Assembly (NCBI RefSeq): GCF_017581965.1 | Contig: NZ_JAGEVF010000010.1 | Coordinates: forward strand, 62,001 to 126,000 | Direction: 5' to 3' | Source: Winogradskyella pelagia | GTDB lineage: Bacteria; Bacteroidota; Bacteroidia; Flavobacteriales; Flavobacteriaceae | Length of the DNA: 64,000 bases | In this document: piece after piece, positions 61,903 through 64,000 of the stretch | Position numbering within the stretch: position 1 is the first letter of the stretch | How the letters are laid out: every line of letters begins with the position of its first letter | Translations under genes and position numbers: made by a program | The notes under the pieces: generated by a model | What the model saw: the letters and a program-made list of their open reading frames with translations, nothing else | Told to the model about the DNA's origin: nothing | Database searches by the model: none

Positions 61903-63114
61903 TTATAAGAATATCATAGCTTGTACCGTGAACAACCCCGTAGCATCTGCGCTACCAATTTTAGTGTTGGTATATTCAACACTAATCTTAGAATGATGAC
62001 CTGTTAAAAATATATTTCCACCTATACCAAGGCGTGTTGAATTATCATCAATAGCGTCTATCTGACTGTTGTTATAAGACACATAAGGCTGCAAACGTGT
62101 TTTTGTTTTGTCTCCAGGAATTAGATACCCCACATGGGTGTAAAACATATTACCTGTTGCATATGGTCCTAATCTAAAATCTTGACCGTAATCATTATTT
62201 TGAAAAACAGCATAAGCTGTTATAGCGTCATTATTTCCTCCAAGCGGTGCATCGTAAAAGGCATCAACAGCTAATATGGTAACATCTGCTCCTTCTCCAT
62301 TGGATTCTACAACACCATTGGCATGATTAAAGAAACCTGCACCAACATTAAATACTTTTTTACTTCCTAGATAGGTTCCTACCTTGTAGGGGAGAAAATT
62401 AGACTCCTCGTCTAAAAAGTTATAATCAAAATACCCTTGGATTACTTTTCCTGCATCACCAGAACCGAGAATTGTTCGCCCGCCATAAACAGTTGTAGCG
62501 TCCACCACAGGATCTCTTGTGTCTAAAGTACTGGCATTTGCCTCATTATAAGCTACACGATATTGAAGCCGACCGATTTTACCTTTCAAATAAACACCAA
62601 TATGTCTGGCAAATTGGTCTGACAACCCAAGAGTTGCCCAAGATTGACGGTTGTTGTCCAAGGTTAACATATTTAAGGTGCTTTGGTTGTTGGCGCGAGA
62701 AATACCATTCCAATAATGCAGACCAAATCCTGCTGAATGTTTATCTGTAAGTGCCCATTCGCCCCAAAAATCGTGAAAGAACAATTGAGAGTTTTCTCCG
62801 TAACCAAGTGGAGAGGTATTATTCCCATTTAAATTATTAAGGCCAAAATGAGTTAGAATTAAGAACTTCTTGTTAAGCTGGGTATAGGTTAATATCCTTG
62901 CTCGCCTAATGCTCAAATCTAATTTACTGTCCGTTGAGGGTGCATTATCATCGTATTGTGCCCAAAATTGGCCCCATGCTATAATGCGAAGGTATTTAGA
63001 CCCATCCTCATTAAATTTAACCTTATAGCCTCCAGTATACTCGTCTATACCTTGAGCAAAAAATAACTGACAGGATAGAAGTAATCCCATCAGTATTAAG
63101 CTTGTTTTTTTCAT
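61903..63114 (-). CDS. outer-membrane porin (phosphate-selective porin-like)
   Basis: 403 residues with signal peptide (about 1-20, ending FFAQG). The remainder alternates in barrel fashion with the early WGQFWAQYDDNAP segment, SIRRARILTY, and an ending ...TVQAMIFL with the terminal aromatic/aliphatic barrel residue. It is the first gene of the acetate uptake operon, so it probably provides the outer-membrane route for the acid; selectivity is not shown. An inverted repeat sits just upstream. Confidence 0.82.
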   Translation of the reverse strand: MKKTSLILMGLLLSCQLFFAQGIDEYTGGYKVKFNEDGSKYLRIIAWGQFWAQYDDNAPSTDSKLDLSIRRARILTYTQLNKKFLILTHFGLNNLNGNNTSPLGYGENSQLFFHDFWGEWALTDKHSAGFGLHYWNGISRANNQSTLNMLTLDNNRQSWATLGLSDQFARHIGVYLKGKIGRLQYRVAYNEANASTLDTRDPVVDATTVYGGRTILGSGDAGKVIQGYFDYNFLDEESNFLPYKVGTYLGSKKVFNVGAGFFNHANGVVESNGEGADVTILAVDAFYDAPLGGNNDAITAYAVFQNNDYGQDFRLGPYATGNMFYTHVGYLIPGDKTKTRLQPYVSYNNSQIDAIDDNSTRLGIGGNIFLTGHHSKISVEYTNTKIGSADATGLFTVQAMIFL

Positions 63115-63117
63115 ACA

Positions 63118-63170
63118 TTTAGAGTTTAGTTAGTTATACATTGGTTTTGTGTGCACTACTAAACTCTAAA
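63118..63170. promoter_or_regulatory. 13-bp inverted repeat enclosing the 17-nt shared motif, porin leader
   Basis: TTTAGAGTTTAGT (63118-63130) and ACTAAACTCTAAA (63158-63170) are perfect complements with a 27-base loop. The loop contains CATTGGTTTTGTGTGCA (63139-63155) on the plus strand, the 17-mer also found at 56362-56378. The structure begins 3 bases upstream of the porin start codon. It may be an operator, a leader RNA hairpin or both. Confidence 0.65.
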
Positions 63171-63222
63171 TAATAAGGACTTAAAAAAAAGTTAATATAT
63201 TTTTTTGGTAATTTTTTATACT

Positions 63223-63642
63223 TTATTCTCTAAAACGTTCCCATTTTATGAGCATAAACTTATCACCAAGCTCAGTTACAACAGTACCTGCTCCCGATAA
63301 ATTATCACGTTCTGAAAAGAAATTAGCAAGTTCTTCTGCATTAAGAATTTTATAGGTTGGATGATATTTTGAATTATAAGGGCGTTTTATATTGTACTTT
63401 TTTACCCAGTTCATAATACTAACGTGAGAAATACCTAGTATACGTTCTATTTCCCTATAGGTCAACCCCTCTAAATATAGCTGTAACGCCTTGTTAACAT
63501 AATAATCATCGATTTTTTTACCAATCTTATTGACGGTGAAAAAGTAACTACAATCTTTACACTTATAACGCTGTCTTTGATTAACCACTCCGCTCTTAAT
63601 GTACTGGTCGGAATTACAGTTAGGACAATTTGTAATTTTCAT
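63223..63642 (-). CDS. stand-alone InsA-like zinc-ribbon/HTH DNA-binding protein
   Basis: 139 residues. Cys6, Cys9, Cys28 and Cys31 form CX2CX18CX2C (start NCPNCNSDQ, then RYKCKDCSYFF), the zinc ribbon of the IS1 InsA protein. Residues about 60-83 (LTYREIERILGISHVSI) form a helix-turn-helix. No DDE transposase domain follows and there are no terminal repeats, so this is a host DNA-binding protein rather than a transposon. It lies 108 bases upstream of the porin operon on the same strand. A regulator of acetate uptake is a plausible but untested role. Confidence 0.75.
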   Translation of the reverse strand: MKITNCPNCNSDQYIKSGVVNQRQRYKCKDCSYFFTVNKIGKKIDDYYVNKALQLYLEGLTYREIERILGISHVSIMNWVKKYNIKRPYNSKYHPTYKILNAEELANFFSERDNLSGAGTVVTELGDKFMLIKWERFRE

Positions 63643-63647
63643 ATATA

Positions 63648-63675
63648 CTAAATTAGCATAAATATATCAATTTAG
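63648..63675. promoter_or_regulatory. inverted repeat upstream of the InsA-like gene
   Basis: CTAAATT (63648-63654) and AATTTAG (63669-63675), 14-base spacer, 5 bases from the start codon. Its CTAAA core also recurs in the porin leader arms. Autoregulation would explain both, but the match is short and AT-rich. Confidence 0.35.
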
Positions 63676-63725
63676 CAAACTATATAAAAACAGATGTCTT
63701 TTGTTTTATCTGAAGCTCTATGAAC

Positions 63726-64000
63726 CTAAACAAAATCTTTTGTTTTTAAGCCTTTAAAATAGACTTTGGCAGCCTTTAAGACCTTAGGTGCTAAAATAAG
63801 CGTTGCGGTCATAGTTGGTACGGCCATTAAAGCAAATACGCCGTCTATAAGATTTATCATCATATCCAATGAGGTGGTGGCACCAATAAGTATACTAAGG
63901 ATATAAAAATAAGTATAGTAGTGTTGGTTTTTGGCACCAAACAAAAAAGACATGCATTTAGAACCGTAGTAGGAATAAGAAAATAAAGAACTCATACTAA
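63726..64000 (-). CDS. C-terminal part of an alanine/glycine:cation symporter (AgcS family)
   Basis: Only the 3' end is visible; the frame stays open past the right edge and the Met near 63995 is internal. The fragment starts near SMSSLFSYSYYGSKC, corresponding to the FSTMxSWSYYG block of AgcS proteins, and contains two or three helices. AgcS members import alanine or glycine with Na+. It ends 83 bases upstream of the InsA-like gene on the same strand. Confidence 0.72.
   Translation of the reverse strand, partial: SMSSLFSYSYYGSKCMSFLFGAKNQHYYTYFYILSILIGATTSLDMMINLIDGVFALMAVPTMTATLILAPKVLKAAKVYFKGLKTKDFV

Noticed and set aside
63223-63642. Annotation of the InsA-like gene as an IS1 insertion sequence
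   Set aside because: No InsB/DDE domain, no terminal inverted repeats and no target duplication visible.
1-64000. tRNA, rRNA, CRISPR arrays or prophage
   Set aside because: Gaps were read by eye and are short; no cloverleaf, repeat-spacer series or phage genes were seen. A covariance-model search would be needed to exclude small RNAs.

Overview
The window is AT-rich, densely coding DNA from a member of the Flavobacteriaceae (Bacteroidota). This rests on gene families typical of that group (BatA-type proteins, DUF4834, YfhO, DUF3667, metzincins with DUF5117-type architecture, a serine-palmitoyltransferase-like enzyme), on promoters of the Bacteroidota type (-7 box TAnnTTTG) and on starts without clear Shine-Dalgarno sequences. 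No tRNA, rRNA, CRISPR array or intact insertion sequence was seen, and no gene-free stretch exceeds 300 bases. A gene cut by each window edge is partial.

Layout. 1-14 kb: a TIGR02757-like protein (partial), secreted S10 and M61 peptidases, a GT2 glycosyltransferase, then a tightly overlapping run of BatA-like protein, a dihydroorotase homologue that has lost its metal ligands, a small membrane protein and an esterase. A metallo-beta-lactamase-fold hydrolase, a large conserved protein of unknown function, the peroxiredoxin bcp and a GT4 glycosyltransferase follow. 14-23 kb: nth (without the usual iron-sulfur cluster), an unlisted 47-residue gene beside an ECF sigma factor, uvrA, membrane proteins, a serine hydrolase, and an Arg/Ser-rich secreted protein with a near-perfect sigma-54 promoter. 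23-29 kb: a leftward polysaccharide cluster (YfhO, glycosyltransferase, flippase). 29-42 kb: an outer-membrane protein, an acyltransferase-like protein, a serine-palmitoyltransferase-like enzyme, a cysteine synthase, an oligopeptidase, YbaB, threonine aldolase, a metzincin, prfB with a programmed +1 frameshift, an ArsC-family protein and a prolyl-aminopeptidase-like lipoprotein.

42-64 kb is a coherent short-chain fatty acid locus: a DUF294/CBS signalling protein with a DnaQ-like exonuclease, the glyoxylate shunt (aceB-aceA) divergent from a RamB/ScfR-type regulator, acetyl-CoA and propionyl-CoA synthetases, a transporter-histidine kinase fusion (SSS-STAC-HK, CbrA-like) with a single-domain response regulator, and an acetate uptake operon (porin, DUF4212 small subunit, actP). 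A stand-alone InsA-like zinc-ribbon/HTH protein sits directly upstream of the porin. Together these would take up acetate or propionate, activate it to the CoA ester and run it through the glyoxylate bypass, with three candidate regulators.

The most interesting unexplained structure is in the control regions of this locus: a 17-nt sequence shared by the leaders of the porin operon and the propionyl-CoA synthetase operon, each inside an inverted repeat just upstream of the first start codon; three TTCGC elements at exact 17-bp spacing between aceB and its putative regulator; and the domesticated InsA-like gene. These have not been tested here and remain inferences from sequence.
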